A stretch of DNA of 64,000 nt, from positions 7,743,501 through 7,807,500 of the forward strand of contig NZ_CP109450.1 of the NCBI RefSeq assembly GCF_041438865.1, in the 5' to 3' direction. Position 1 is the stretch's first letter, and every line of letters starts with the position of its first letter. This DNA comes from Streptomyces sp. NBC_01471. GTDB taxonomy: Bacteria; Actinomycetota; Actinomycetes; Streptomycetales; Streptomycetaceae. The notes below the pieces were generated by a model, which searched no databases, was not told the DNA's origin, and saw only the letters and a program-made list of their open reading frames with translations. The translations under genes were made by a program, and so were the position numbers. Shown here piece after piece: positions 42,551 through 50,693 of this stretch.

Positions 42551-44773
42551 ATGCAGAGATCAAGAACGCTGTCGGTCGCTCTCGCCATGTCGTTCGCCAC
42601 GGCCGGTCTGGGGGTGATCGCGGCACCCGGGGCATCCGCGATCACGCCACCGGTGGCGTTCACGGCGGACGCGCTGCCGACCTGGCAGACCAACGGGATC
42701 GTCTGGGCGCTCGCCCAGAGCGACGGGGTGGTGTTCGCGGGCGGTACGTTCTCCGCGCTGCGTCCGCCGGCCGGTGTCGCGGGCAAGGCGCGGTCAGCGG
42801 TGAACTTCGCCGCGTTCAACGCCTCGACCGGCGCGCCCGCCGGCTGCACCCTCTCCTTCACGGTAGGCAGCGGTACCGCCACCGTGCGGGCCCTGGCGGT
42901 CTCGCCCGACAAGAAGACGCTCTACGCGGGCGGCTACTTCGGCGCGGTCAACGGCACCAAGGTGTCGTCGCTGGCGGCGATCGACATCGCCACCTGCAAG
43001 CCGAAGACCTCGTTCCGGCCCGCCTTCGCCGCCACCGTCCGGGCGCTGACGGTGACCAAGGACACGGTGTACGCGGGGGGTGACTTCGGCACCGTCAGCG
43101 GGCAGAAGCGCCAGCGCTTCGCCGCGGTCAAGGCGTCCGACGGGGCGGTGCTGCCCTTCACGGCCGACGCGGACGAGCCGGGCCGTGCCCTCGTGCTGAC
43201 CCCGGACGGCAAGAACGCGGTGCTCGGCGGGGACTTCTTCAAGGTCAACGGAACGACGTCGCACGCCCTGGCCGTGGTGGACGCGAAGTCGGGCAAGGTG
43301 ACGAAGGCCTACCCGGGCTTCATCGAGACCAACTCGGTGGTCAAGACCCTCGACACGGACGCCACCGGGATCTACACCGGCAACGAGGGCACCGGCTTCG
43401 CCGTGTTCGACGGCCGGATCGCCCTCGACGCGAGCAGCCTCGACCAGCGCTGGCGCGACACCTGTCTCGGGGCCACCCAGTCCGTGAAGTCGTACAAGGG
43501 GGTGCTCTACAGCGCCTCGCACGCCCACGACTGCTCCAGCGTCGGCGAGTTCCCCAACGGGCCGCGCCACCACTTCCTGGCGGAGCCCACCACGGGCACC
43601 GGGAAGCTCGGCTGGACCCCGGACACCAACGACGGCAACGGCGAGGGGATCGGCCCCCGCGCCCTGACCATCGCGACAGCAGGCTCCACCCAGTACCTCT
43701 GGTCGGGCGGCGAGTTCACCACCGTCAACGGCTCGGCGGCGCAGAGCCTCACCCGGTTCGCATCCACCGGCGACAAGGGGGCACCGACCGTTCCGGTGGG
43801 CGCCGCTGCCAGTGCGAAGCCGGGCCAGGTGCGGGTCAGCTGGCGCGCGAGCTTCGACACGGACGACTCGAAGCTGACGTACAAGGTCTACCGTGACGGA
43901 TCCACCACACCCATGGCGACCGTGCAGGCCGATTCGCTGATGTGGGCCCGGCCCCAGGTGTCCGTCACGGACACCTCGGTCACCAAGGGCAAGAGCTACA
44001 GCTACCGGATCACCGCGTCCGACGCCGCGGGCAACACCAGCGCCAAGTCGGCGGCCGTCAGCGCCACCGCGACGGCCGCGGCGGAGCCCTACCCGGCCGC
44101 GGTCCTCGGCGACGGCGCCTCGCTGTACTGGCGCTACGACGACCACACAGCGCCGTTCGTGGCGGACACGTCGAGCGCGAACCGCTCCGGAGTGGACGTC
44201 AACGCCCCCTCGCTGCGCCGGACTCCGGGAGCCGTCGGCGGCCCGTCCACCGCGATCGGGTTCAACGGCACCAACCAGTGGATATACAGCGACCGCCGGT
44301 ACACCGCACCCGCCAAGTACAGCCTGGAGACCTGGTTCAGGACCACCAGCACGTCGGGCGGCAAACTGATCGGGTTCGGCGACAACACGACGGCCGCCAG
44401 CAAGAAGTACGACAAGCAGGTGTACATGACCAATGCGGGCAAGCTCGTCTTCGGAGTGAGCGGCAGCGGGTTCAAGACGCTCGTGAGTCCGAAGGCGTAC
44501 AACGACGGGAAATGGCACCAGGCCGTCGCCACGCAGGGCCCGACCGGAATGCGCCTCTACGTCGACGGCCACCTCCTGCAGAGCAACACCGTGACGAAGA
44601 GCGAGACGTCCAGCGGCTACTGGCGGGTGGGCGGCGACGCCCTGAGCGGCTGGCCCTCGCGCCCCACGAGTGACTTCTTCAAGGGGGACCTGGACGAGAC
44701 AGCGGTCTACCCCGGGGTGCTCAGCGCCGCCCGGGTGGCCGGCCACTACACGCTGGGCAGGAGCGCCGGCTGA
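42551..44773 (+). CDS. Secreted protein with propeller, fibronectin III and LamG domains
   Basis: A 740-residue exported protein. Signal peptide about residues 1-31, then a beta-propeller-like part (about 35-420) with repeats of the form YAGGDFGTVSG and WSGGEFTTVNG, a fibronectin type III domain (about 425-515, ending SYRITASDAAGNTSAKSA) and a C-terminal concanavalin A/LamG domain (about 520-740, SLETWFRTTS, YVDGHLLQSN). No catalytic residues are recognised; it is probably a cell-surface or secreted glycan-binding protein. Related proteins in streptomycetes are large, multi-domain and of unknown function. The last base overlaps the next ATG. Confidence 0.82.
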   Translation: MQRSRTLSVALAMSFATAGLGVIAAPGASAITPPVAFTADALPTWQTNGIVWALAQSDGVVFAGGTFSALRPPAGVAGKARSAVNFAAFNASTGAPAGCTLSFTVGSGTATVRALAVSPDKKTLYAGGYFGAVNGTKVSSLAAIDIATCKPKTSFRPAFAATVRALTVTKDTVYAGGDFGTVSGQKRQRFAAVKASDGAVLPFTADADEPGRALVLTPDGKNAVLGGDFFKVNGTTSHALAVVDAKSGKVTKAYPGFIETNSVVKTLDTDATGIYTGNEGTGFAVFDGRIALDASSLDQRWRDTCLGATQSVKSYKGVLYSASHAHDCSSVGEFPNGPRHHFLAEPTTGTGKLGWTPDTNDGNGEGIGPRALTIATAGSTQYLWSGGEFTTVNGSAAQSLTRFASTGDKGAPTVPVGAAASAKPGQVRVSWRASFDTDDSKLTYKVYRDGSTTPMATVQADSLMWARPQVSVTDTSVTKGKSYSYRITASDAAGNTSAKSAAVSATATAAAEPYPAAVLGDGASLYWRYDDHTAPFVADTSSANRSGVDVNAPSLRRTPGAVGGPSTAIGFNGTNQWIYSDRRYTAPAKYSLETWFRTTSTSGGKLIGFGDNTTAASKKYDKQVYMTNAGKLVFGVSGSGFKTLVSPKAYNDGKWHQAVATQGPTGMRLYVDGHLLQSNTVTKSETSSGYWRVGGDALSGWPSRPTSDFFKGDLDETAVYPGVLSAARVAGHYTLGRSAG

Positions 44774-45051
44774 TGGGCGGCGCAAGCCGGGCCGACCGGG
44801 ACGCCAGGACCGTCGAGATCGGCTACGCCCTGGTCAGTGCGGGCTTCCTCGGTGCGGTGGTGTTCGGCGTGATCGCCGGTCCTGCGGCCGTGTGGGATCT
44901 GCCGCACCGCGTCATCACAGCGCTGTTGCTGACCGGGACGGCGGTCGGCGGAGTGCTCGCGCTGGTACGGGTCGTGCATGTACTCAGGACGTTCGAACGC
45001 GGGCGCCGGCGGCCGGGCCGCCCGGGGCATACGGACACGGCGGGACGCTGA
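44773..45051 (+). CDS. Small two-helix membrane protein
   Basis: A 92-residue protein with two hydrophobic segments (about 15-37, VEIGYALVSAGFLGAVVFGVIA, and about 46-69) and a basic Arg-rich tail. It is similar in form to DUF6332-type proteins of streptomycetes. The start overlaps the upstream stop by one base (TGATG), so it is translationally coupled to the propeller/LamG gene. The tail is encoded by the first copy of a 16-bp tandem repeat. Function unknown. Confidence 0.65.
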   Translation: MGGASRADRDARTVEIGYALVSAGFLGAVVFGVIAGPAAVWDLPHRVITALLLTGTAVGGVLALVRVVHVLRTFERGRRRPGRPGHTDTAGR

Positions 45052-45091
45052 CACGGCGGGACGCTGACGCGGCGGGACGCTGACGCGGCGG
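45034..45091 (+). repeat. 16-bp tandem repeat across a stop codon
   Basis: GACACGGCGGGACGCT at 45034-45049 and 45050-45065, GACGCGGCGGGACGCT at 45066-45081, then a partial copy to 45091. The stop at 45051 falls in copy 2. As 16 is not a multiple of three, changes in copy number would alter the C-terminus of the small membrane protein. Confidence 0.85.
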
Positions 45092-45126
45092 CGGGGAGCA
45101 CATACATGCGGCTCCCCGCCGCCGCG
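45084..45126. terminator. Hairpin terminator
   Basis: A 16-bp perfect stem (CGCGGCGGCGGGGAGC and complement) with an 11-base loop, overlapping the last partial tandem repeat. Confidence 0.75.
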
Positions 45127-45253
45127 CGTTCAGGTGGGGCGCGGCGCGGTGGGGCGCGACGGGTGTGGCGGCGTGCGTACCGGCGGGGTTTCCGACGGGA
45201 ATTTGTGCATGTCACAGGCGTGCGGCCAGAATGCGAATCCGACCGACCCGATT

Positions 45254-45306
45254 TCGATCCGACCTGATGTCGATCTGACCTGATCCGGTCCGAACACACT
45301 CGGACC
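45254..45306 (+). promoter_or_regulatory. Direct repeats and hairpin before cobL
   Basis: TCGATCCGACCTGATG (45254-45269) is followed directly by TCGATCTGACCTGATC (45270-45285), then a 7-bp hairpin GGTCCGA/TCGGACC (45287-45306). No cobalamin-riboswitch core is seen here, unlike the other two cobalamin transcripts. Could be an activator site for cobL-cobM. Confidence 0.4.
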
Positions 45307-45331
45307 GATCCGACCCGTGAGGAACCCGGCT

Positions 45332-46606
45332 GTGGCCCCCGCACCGCCCCCACATCCCGCCCCGGCGCCCGTCACCGTCGTCGGAATCGGAGCCGACGGC
45401 TGGGACGGACTTCCGGCCGCGTCGCAGCAGGCCCTGCTGACCGCCGAGGTGCTCGTCGGCGGCGCCCGCCAGCTGGCCCTGCTCCCCGCACGGTGCCCGG
45501 GCGAGCGGGTGGCGTGGCCCTCGCCGCTGCGCCCCGCCGTCCCCGGAATCCTCGCGGCACATGCCGGGCGCCGGATCTCCGTACTGGCCAGCGGTGACCC
45601 CATGTTCCACGGCATCGGGCGGGCGCTGACCGAGGTGCTCGGCGAGGGCGGGGGCCGGCTCGTCGTCCTGCCGTATCCCTCGTCGGTCTCGTACGCCTGC
45701 GCCCGGCTGGGCTGGCCGGTCGAGGACACCGAGGTCGTCACCCTCGTCGGCCGGCCCACCGCCCGGCTGACCGCCGCCCTGCACGACCGCCGGCGCGTGC
45801 TGGTCCTCAGCGCGGGCGCCGCGACCCCCGCCGAGGTGGCGGCGCACCTGACCGGCCACGGATTCGGGCCGAGCCGGATGCGCGTACTCGAACAGCTCGG
45901 CGGCGAGCGGGAGAACACCACCGAGGGAACCGCCGCCGACTGGACGCACCCGCCCGGCGATCCGCTCAACGTGATCGCGGTCGACTGCCGCCGGACCCCG
46001 GGCACTCCGAGGACCGGCGCCGCACCCGGGCTGCCCGACGAGGCGTACGAACACGACGGCCAGCTCACCAAGCGCCATGTCCGCGCCGCGACGCTGGGCG
46101 CGCTCGCCCCCGCCCCCGGCGAACTGCTCTGGGACATCGGGGGCGGCTCCGGCTCCATCGCCATCGAGTGGATGCGCACCCACCCGTCCTGCCGCGCCAT
46201 CACCGTCGAGCGCGACCCGGTGCGTGCCGAGCGCATCGCCCGCAATGCCGCCCGGCTCGGCGTCCCCGCCCTCCGAGTCGTCACGGGCGCCGCCCCGGAC
46301 GCCCTGGCCGGACTGCCCACGCCGGACGCGGTGTTCGTCGGGGGCGGGCTCACCGCTCCGGGCCTCCTTGACGCGTGCTGGGACGCACTGCCCGACGGCG
46401 GCAGGCTCGTCGCCAACACCGTGACGCTGGAGTCCGAGGCGCTCCTCGCCGACCGCTACCGCAGACACGGCGGCGACCTGGTGCGCCTCGCCGTCGCGCA
46501 CGCCGTGCCCGTCGGAGGCTTCACCGGCTGGCGGCAGGCCATGCCGGTCACGCAGTGGGCCGTCGAGAAGAACCCGCTCCCACCCCTTCCTGGAGAAGAC
46601 AGATGA
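45332..46606 (+). CDS. cobL: Precorrin-6Y C5,15-methyltransferase (CbiE-CbiT fusion)
   Basis: A 424-residue fusion. The N-terminal CbiE part (about 10-205: VTVVGIGADGWDGL, SVLASGDPMFHGIG) is a tetrapyrrole methylase; the C-terminal CbiT part (about 240-420: LLWDIGGGSGSIAIEWM) is an SAM methyltransferase that also decarboxylates. Together they methylate C5 and C15 of precorrin-6Y and remove the C12 acetate carboxyl. GTG 45332 is chosen since GAGG lies nine bases upstream; GTG 45317 is in frame but without SD. Overlaps cobM by four bases. Confidence 0.93.
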   Translation: MAPAPPPHPAPAPVTVVGIGADGWDGLPAASQQALLTAEVLVGGARQLALLPARCPGERVAWPSPLRPAVPGILAAHAGRRISVLASGDPMFHGIGRALTEVLGEGGGRLVVLPYPSSVSYACARLGWPVEDTEVVTLVGRPTARLTAALHDRRRVLVLSAGAATPAEVAAHLTGHGFGPSRMRVLEQLGGERENTTEGTAADWTHPPGDPLNVIAVDCRRTPGTPRTGAAPGLPDEAYEHDGQLTKRHVRAATLGALAPAPGELLWDIGGGSGSIAIEWMRTHPSCRAITVERDPVRAERIARNAARLGVPALRVVTGAAPDALAGLPTPDAVFVGGGLTAPGLLDACWDALPDGGRLVANTVTLESEALLADRYRRHGGDLVRLAVAHAVPVGGFTGWRQAMPVTQWAVEKNPLPPLPGEDR

Positions 46607-47352
46607 CCGTGTACTTCATCGGCGCCGGGCCCGGCGCCGCGGACCTCATCACGGTGCGCGGCGCCCGGCTGCTCGCGTCCTGCGGTGTCTGCCTCTACGC
46701 GGGCAGCCTGGTACCGCGTGAGCTGCTCGCCGAATGCCCGCCGGACGCCCGGCTGACCGACACGGCGCAGCTCGACCTGGATGAGATCACCGACGAACTG
46801 GTACGTGCCGACCGGGCCGGCCAGGACGTGGCCCGTCTGCACTCCGGTGACCCCTCGGTCTTCAGCGCGGTGGCCGAGCAGATGCGCCGGCTGGACGCGG
46901 CAGGGGTGAACTACGAGGTGGTGCCGGGCGTTCCCGCCTTCGCCGCGGCGGCTGCCGCGCTGAAGCGCGAACTGACGGTCCCCACCGTCGGCCAGACCGT
47001 GATCCTCACCCGCGTCGCCCAGCGCGCCACCGCGATGCCGGACGGCGAGGACCTCGCCACCCTCGGCCGCAGCGGCGCGCTGATGGTGCTGCACCTGGCG
47101 GTGCAGCATGCCGAGCGGGTCGTGGCGGAGCTGCTGCCGCACTACGGCGCGGACTGCCCGGCCGCTGTCGTGGCGCTGGCCAGCAGGCCCGGCGAGGTCG
47201 TCCTGCGGGGCACCCTCGACACCATCGCGGGGCAGGTCGCGGAGGCGGGCATCCTGCGTACGGCGGTCATCATGGTCGGCCGCACACTCGGCGCCGAACA
47301 GTTCGGCGACAGCCACCTCTACTCACCTGAGCGGGAGCGGCACGCCTGCTGA
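46603..47352 (+). CDS. cobM: Precorrin-4 C11-methyltransferase
   Basis: A 249-residue tetrapyrrole methylase: VYFIGAGPGAADLITVRGARLL at the N-terminus, SGDPSVFSAVAEQM and the central EVVPGVPAFAAAAAAL. It moves a methyl from SAM to C11 of precorrin-4. ATG overlaps the cobL stop. A terminator hairpin overlaps the end of the gene. Confidence 0.93.
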   Translation: MTVYFIGAGPGAADLITVRGARLLASCGVCLYAGSLVPRELLAECPPDARLTDTAQLDLDEITDELVRADRAGQDVARLHSGDPSVFSAVAEQMRRLDAAGVNYEVVPGVPAFAAAAAALKRELTVPTVGQTVILTRVAQRATAMPDGEDLATLGRSGALMVLHLAVQHAERVVAELLPHYGADCPAAVVALASRPGEVVLRGTLDTIAGQVAEAGILRTAVIMVGRTLGAEQFGDSHLYSPERERHAC

Positions 47353-47362
47353 CAGGCGTGCC
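47339..47362 (+). terminator. Terminator of cobL-cobM
   Basis: GGCACGCCT pairs perfectly with AGGCGTGCC (9 bp, 6-base loop); the stop of cobM lies in the loop. Confidence 0.7.
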
Positions 47363-47425
47363 ACGGTCCGTCGCGTGCCCCTTGCGTTCTCGTGCATCGT
47401 GCGGCGGACGGGGGCGGGTCACCCT

Positions 47426-47866
47426 TCACGGCCGCAGCTGGGGCGGTGGCCCCCAGGGCGTCTCCAGGGCGGCACGCAAGGCGTCCACGGCCGGGCGGCC
47501 GATCCGCGCGGCGAGCTCGTCCTCGACCCGTTCGAGGACGAGCTCCGCCTGCCGGTGGGTCTGCTCGCCCCGCGCGGTGCGCCGGATCAGCCGCCGCCGG
47601 CCCGAGGCGGGGTCGGGCACCTGCTCCAGCAGCCCGGCGACCACCAGGCCGTGGACGGCCTGGTGCGTGGTCTGCCGGGTCACCCCCATCCGCCGGGCCA
47701 GCTCGGACACCGTGGTGCCCCGCTCGTCGAGTACGGCGAAGAGCTGGGCTTGGGCCGGGGACACCGGTGCCGCACCGGCCTCTTCCATGGCCGCCAGCAG
47801 ACCCTCCTCGAACCAGCGCCGGGCCTCGGTCAGCAGTTGGGGGAGCGTACGGCCGGCGGTGTCCAT
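47426..47866 (-). CDS. MarR family transcriptional regulator
   Basis: A 146-residue MarR regulator with a winged helix at residues about 35-100 (LFAVLDERGTTVSELARRMG, VTRQTTHQAVHGLV, wing DPASGRRRLIRRTARG). It is divergent from the quercetinase gene with a 19-bp palindrome between. MarR proteins are usually repressors relieved by phenolic ligands, so quercetin or its products are likely inducers. Confidence 0.87.
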   Translation of the reverse strand: MDTAGRTLPQLLTEARRWFEEGLLAAMEEAGAAPVSPAQAQLFAVLDERGTTVSELARRMGVTRQTTHQAVHGLVVAGLLEQVPDPASGRRRLIRRTARGEQTHRQAELVLERVEDELAARIGRPAVDALRAALETPWGPPPQLRP

Positions 47867-47947
47867 CTGTTCCTCTGTTCCTCACAGCAGGTCGGGCCGG
47901 GGCGGTCCATGGTCCGGGACCGGCGGGTTGCCCTGCGGCGAACTGTC

Positions 47948-47966
47948 ATGTCAGGCTACCTGACAT
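47948..47966. promoter_or_regulatory. MarR operator between marR and queD
   Basis: ATGTCAGGCTACCTGACAT is a perfect inverted repeat, 8-bp arms and 3-base centre, 25 bases before the queD ATG. Confidence 0.75.
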
Positions 47967-47990
47967 TCGATCCGAGCCCGGGAGGAATCC

Positions 47991-48551
47991 ATGACGATCG
48001 AGTACGCCACCGCCTACCGGCGGGCCTCACGCATCCCGCCCGAGCCGGGCAGGCCCTATTTCATAGAGAAGGGGGAAGGGGACCGCGCCCACCTGTTCGG
48101 CGACCTGGTCACCGTCTACGCGGGCGGCGAGCAGAGCGAGAACGCCTTCAACTTCTTCACTGTCGAAGGCCCCAAGGGCGACATCATCCCGGCCCATCTG
48201 CACCCGGACACCTACGAGGTCTTCTACGTGACGGCCGGTGCCGTCCGCGTGTTCGTCGAGGACACCGGGGGCGACCAGCAGGAGAGACTCCTCATCCCGG
48301 GCGACTTCGGCTTCGTACCCAAGAACTGCCCGCACGCCTATCGCATCGAGCGCCATCACAGCCAGGTCGTCGGCGTCGCCGCAGGCCCCGGCGGTACCTT
48401 CGAGCGGTTCTTCGAGAACTTCGGCGCGCCCACCGAGCAGCTCGGCCTGCCGCACGAGCCCGTCGTCCCCGCGCCGGAGAAGTTCGCCACCATCCCCCAG
48501 GAGTACGACGTGCGGTTCCTCCCCGGCCACCAGTGGAGGGCGGACCGGTGA
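47991..48551 (+). CDS. queD: Quercetin 2,3-dioxygenase (monocupin)
   Basis: A 186-residue single-cupin protein. Metal-site motif 1 includes PAHLHPDTYEVFY (two His and Glu) and motif 2 GDFGFVPKNCPHAYRIE (third His). Length and sequence correspond to the monocupin quercetinase QueD of Streptomyces sp. FLA. It cleaves ring C of quercetin with O2, releasing CO and a depside. SD GGGAGGAA precedes the ATG; the gene is coupled to a hydrolase (GTGA). It is controlled by the divergent MarR gene. Confidence 0.9.
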   Translation: MTIEYATAYRRASRIPPEPGRPYFIEKGEGDRAHLFGDLVTVYAGGEQSENAFNFFTVEGPKGDIIPAHLHPDTYEVFYVTAGAVRVFVEDTGGDQQERLLIPGDFGFVPKNCPHAYRIERHHSQVVGVAAGPGGTFERFFENFGAPTEQLGLPHEPVVPAPEKFATIPQEYDVRFLPGHQWRADR

Positions 48552-49432
48552 ACGCGGGGATGTCCCTTCCCGAGCGGCTCCGCGCGCCGCACCCGGATGT
48601 CGCCCCGCTGCCGCATGCCGTGCCCTTCGAAACCGGCACACGGGTGCTGCGCGGCGTCCCCTACGCCCTCCGCGACGGCACCCGCCCGCTGGAGCTGGAC
48701 CTGTGGCTGCCCCGGAACACCGGTTCGCGAGCGGCCCCCCTGGTGCTCTTCGTGCACGGTGGCGCCTGGATGCGGGGCCGCCGCGACGACCTGGGGTTCC
48801 GGTTCCGTGAATGGTCTCCGGGGCCGCAGGCCCGTATCGCGGCCGAGGGCTTCGCCGTCGCCTGCGTCGACTACCGGCTCAGCGGTGAGGCGGCCTTCCC
48901 CGCCCCGCTCGACGACCTGGGTTCCGCACTGCGCTGGCTGGCGACCCGCTCGGCGGAGCTCGGTGTCGACAGCGGCCGGACCGTGGTGTGGGGCGAGTCC
49001 GCCGGGGCACACCTCGCCGCGCTCCTGGCCCTCACCCACACCGGTCCGCCCCTCGCCGGAGCGGTCGTCTGGTACGGGCCCAGCGACCTCACCACCCCAC
49101 GCGGCGGCTACGGCCCGGACAACCCGGCCACCCCGGAGGCCCTGCTGCTGGGCGGCGCCCCGGCGGCGCTCCCCGAGCAGGCAAGCGCGGCAAGCCCGCT
49201 CTCCCGCGTGCACTCCGGCGCGCCGCCCTTCCTCATCGCCCACGGCGAGGAGGACACCATGGTCAGCTGCTCGCACAGCAGAGACCTCGCAGCGGCACTG
49301 GACACGGCGGGGGCGCACGTCGACCTGCGGCTGATACCGGGAGCGGACCACGGCTGGGCGGGGCTGCCCGCGGACCAGGTGGAGGACATCTTCACCACCT
49401 CGCTCGGCTTCGCCCGCGGCCTGGTGTCCTGA
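48548..49432 (+). CDS. Alpha/beta hydrolase (esterase), coupled to queD
   Basis: A 294-residue carboxylesterase-like hydrolase: HGGAWMRG oxyanion motif, nucleophile GESAGAH, catalytic Asp and His near HGEEDTMV and GADHGW. GTG at 48548 overlaps the queD stop by four bases. As QueD makes an ester (2-protocatechuoyl-phloroglucinol carboxylate), a natural role would be hydrolysis of this depside; that is inference. Convergent with cbiD. Confidence 0.83.
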   Translation: MNAGMSLPERLRAPHPDVAPLPHAVPFETGTRVLRGVPYALRDGTRPLELDLWLPRNTGSRAAPLVLFVHGGAWMRGRRDDLGFRFREWSPGPQARIAAEGFAVACVDYRLSGEAAFPAPLDDLGSALRWLATRSAELGVDSGRTVVWGESAGAHLAALLALTHTGPPLAGAVVWYGPSDLTTPRGGYGPDNPATPEALLLGGAPAALPEQASAASPLSRVHSGAPPFLIAHGEEDTMVSCSHSRDLAAALDTAGAHVDLRLIPGADHGWAGLPADQVEDIFTTSLGFARGLVS

Positions 49433-49515
49433 GGACGGCCGGACGGTGCTGCGCCCCGGCGGTGCCCGGACCGGACGGCGTTCGGACCGGGCTGTGCCGG
49501 GACCAACCTGTGCCG

Positions 49516-49572
49516 CGCCCCGCCCTGTGCTACGCCCCGCCCTGTGCTACGCCCCGCCCTGTGCTACGCCCC
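49516..49572 (+). repeat. 17-bp tandem repeat reaching the cbiD stop
   Basis: CGCCCCGCCCTGTGCTA at 49516-49532, 49533-49549 and 49550-49566, then a 6-base partial copy. The stop codon of cbiD (minus strand TAG, 49566-49564) is in the last complete unit. Likely made by slippage. Confidence 0.85.
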
Positions 49573-50682
49573 GACGGCGCTGCGGCCCACGACGTTGCCG
49601 GCGCGGTCGATACAGATGACATCGACCGCGACCGGCGCGCCCCGCAGCACCGACAGCGCCTGGTCACGGGCGGCCACCGCCACCAGGTCGCCCAGCGGGA
49701 TCCCCGCCGCGCGGCACAACTGCAGCGCGGCCAGCCCGGTGTTGGCCCCGGCCACCTCCGCGGCCAGCGCTTCGGCGGCGCCGCCCCGCCGCGCCAGACC
49801 GGCCAGGAATCCCTTGTCCACCTGGGAGCGGGCCGAGTGCAGATCGAGGTGCCCGGCCGCCAGTTTCGAGAGCTTGGCGAAACCGCCGCAGACGGTGAGC
49901 CGGTCCACCGGGTGGCGGCGCACGTACTTGAGCACGGCCCCCGCGAAGTCCCCCATGTCGAGCAGGGCGTCCTCGGGGAGCCCGTACTCGGCGACGACGG
50001 TCCGCTCCGACGTGGACCCGGTGCATCCGGCCAGATGCGTACGCCCGGCAGCCCGCGCCACATCGACGCCGCGCCGGATCGAGTCGATCCAGGCCGAGCA
50101 GGAGTAGGGCACCACAACGCCCGTCGTCCCCAGGATGGACAGGCCGCCCAGGATGCCCAGCCGGGGATTCCAGGTGGAGCGGGCGATCTCCTCGCCGTGG
50201 TCGACAGCGACCGTGAGTTCGGCGTCCGCGCCCGCGCCGTGGCGCTCGGCGACGCGGGCGATGTGCTCGCGCATCATCTGGCGCGGCACCGGATTGACGG
50301 CGGGCTCGCCCACATCGAGCGGCAGCCCCGGGCGGGTGACCGTGCCGACACCCGGGCCCGCCTTGAACACGACCCCCGAGCCCGGCGGCAGCCGCCGGAC
50401 GGTGACCCGGACCAGCGCGCCATGGGTGACGTCCGGATCGTCGCCCGCGTCCTTGACCACCCCCGCCGTCGCCCGCCCTTCGCCCAGCTCCTCGACCGCC
50501 AGCGCGAACGAGGGCGTCTGCCCCTTGGGCAGGGTGACCGTCACCGGGTCCGGGAACTCGCCGCTCAGCAGCGCGGTGTAGGCGGCCGTCGCGGCAGCGG
50601 TCGCGCAGGCGCCGGTCGTCCAGCCGGGCCGCAGCCCGGTGTGCTTGAGTTGGGCGCTGCGGCCACCACTCCCCTCAGCCAC
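49564..50682 (-). CDS. cbiD: Cobalt-precorrin-5B C1-methyltransferase
   Basis: A 372-residue CbiD with the N-terminal signature GWTTGACATAAATAAY and the conserved GTTGVVVPYSCSAWIDSI region. It methylates C1 during ring contraction. CbiD belongs to the early-cobalt branch, whereas CobG and CobN in this locus belong to the late-cobalt branch; such mixed sets are known in actinobacteria. GTG at 50682 has GGAG. Divergent from cobK, start codons only 11 bases apart. Confidence 0.92.
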   Translation of the reverse strand: MAEGSGGRSAQLKHTGLRPGWTTGACATAAATAAYTALLSGEFPDPVTVTLPKGQTPSFALAVEELGEGRATAGVVKDAGDDPDVTHGALVRVTVRRLPPGSGVVFKAGPGVGTVTRPGLPLDVGEPAVNPVPRQMMREHIARVAERHGAGADAELTVAVDHGEEIARSTWNPRLGILGGLSILGTTGVVVPYSCSAWIDSIRRGVDVARAAGRTHLAGCTGSTSERTVVAEYGLPEDALLDMGDFAGAVLKYVRRHPVDRLTVCGGFAKLSKLAAGHLDLHSARSQVDKGFLAGLARRGGAAEALAAEVAGANTGLAALQLCRAAGIPLGDLVAVAARDQALSVLRGAPVAVDVICIDRAGNVVGRSAVGA

Positions 50683-50693
50683 GAAAGGCTCCG

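Noticed and set aside
42794..44785. 663-codon minus-strand frame opposite the propeller/LamG gene
   Set aside because: Antisense shadow; the plus strand has signal peptide and recognisable domains.
45254..45285. 16-bp direct repeats as replication iterons
   Set aside because: Only two copies, no AT-rich region or replication gene nearby.
45127..45331. Cobalamin riboswitch before cobL
   Set aside because: Looked for the B12 box and ACTGTGA core; neither is present, only direct repeats and a short hairpin.
49516..49572. CRISPR-like array
   Set aside because: Units are directly adjacent with no spacers and no cas genes.
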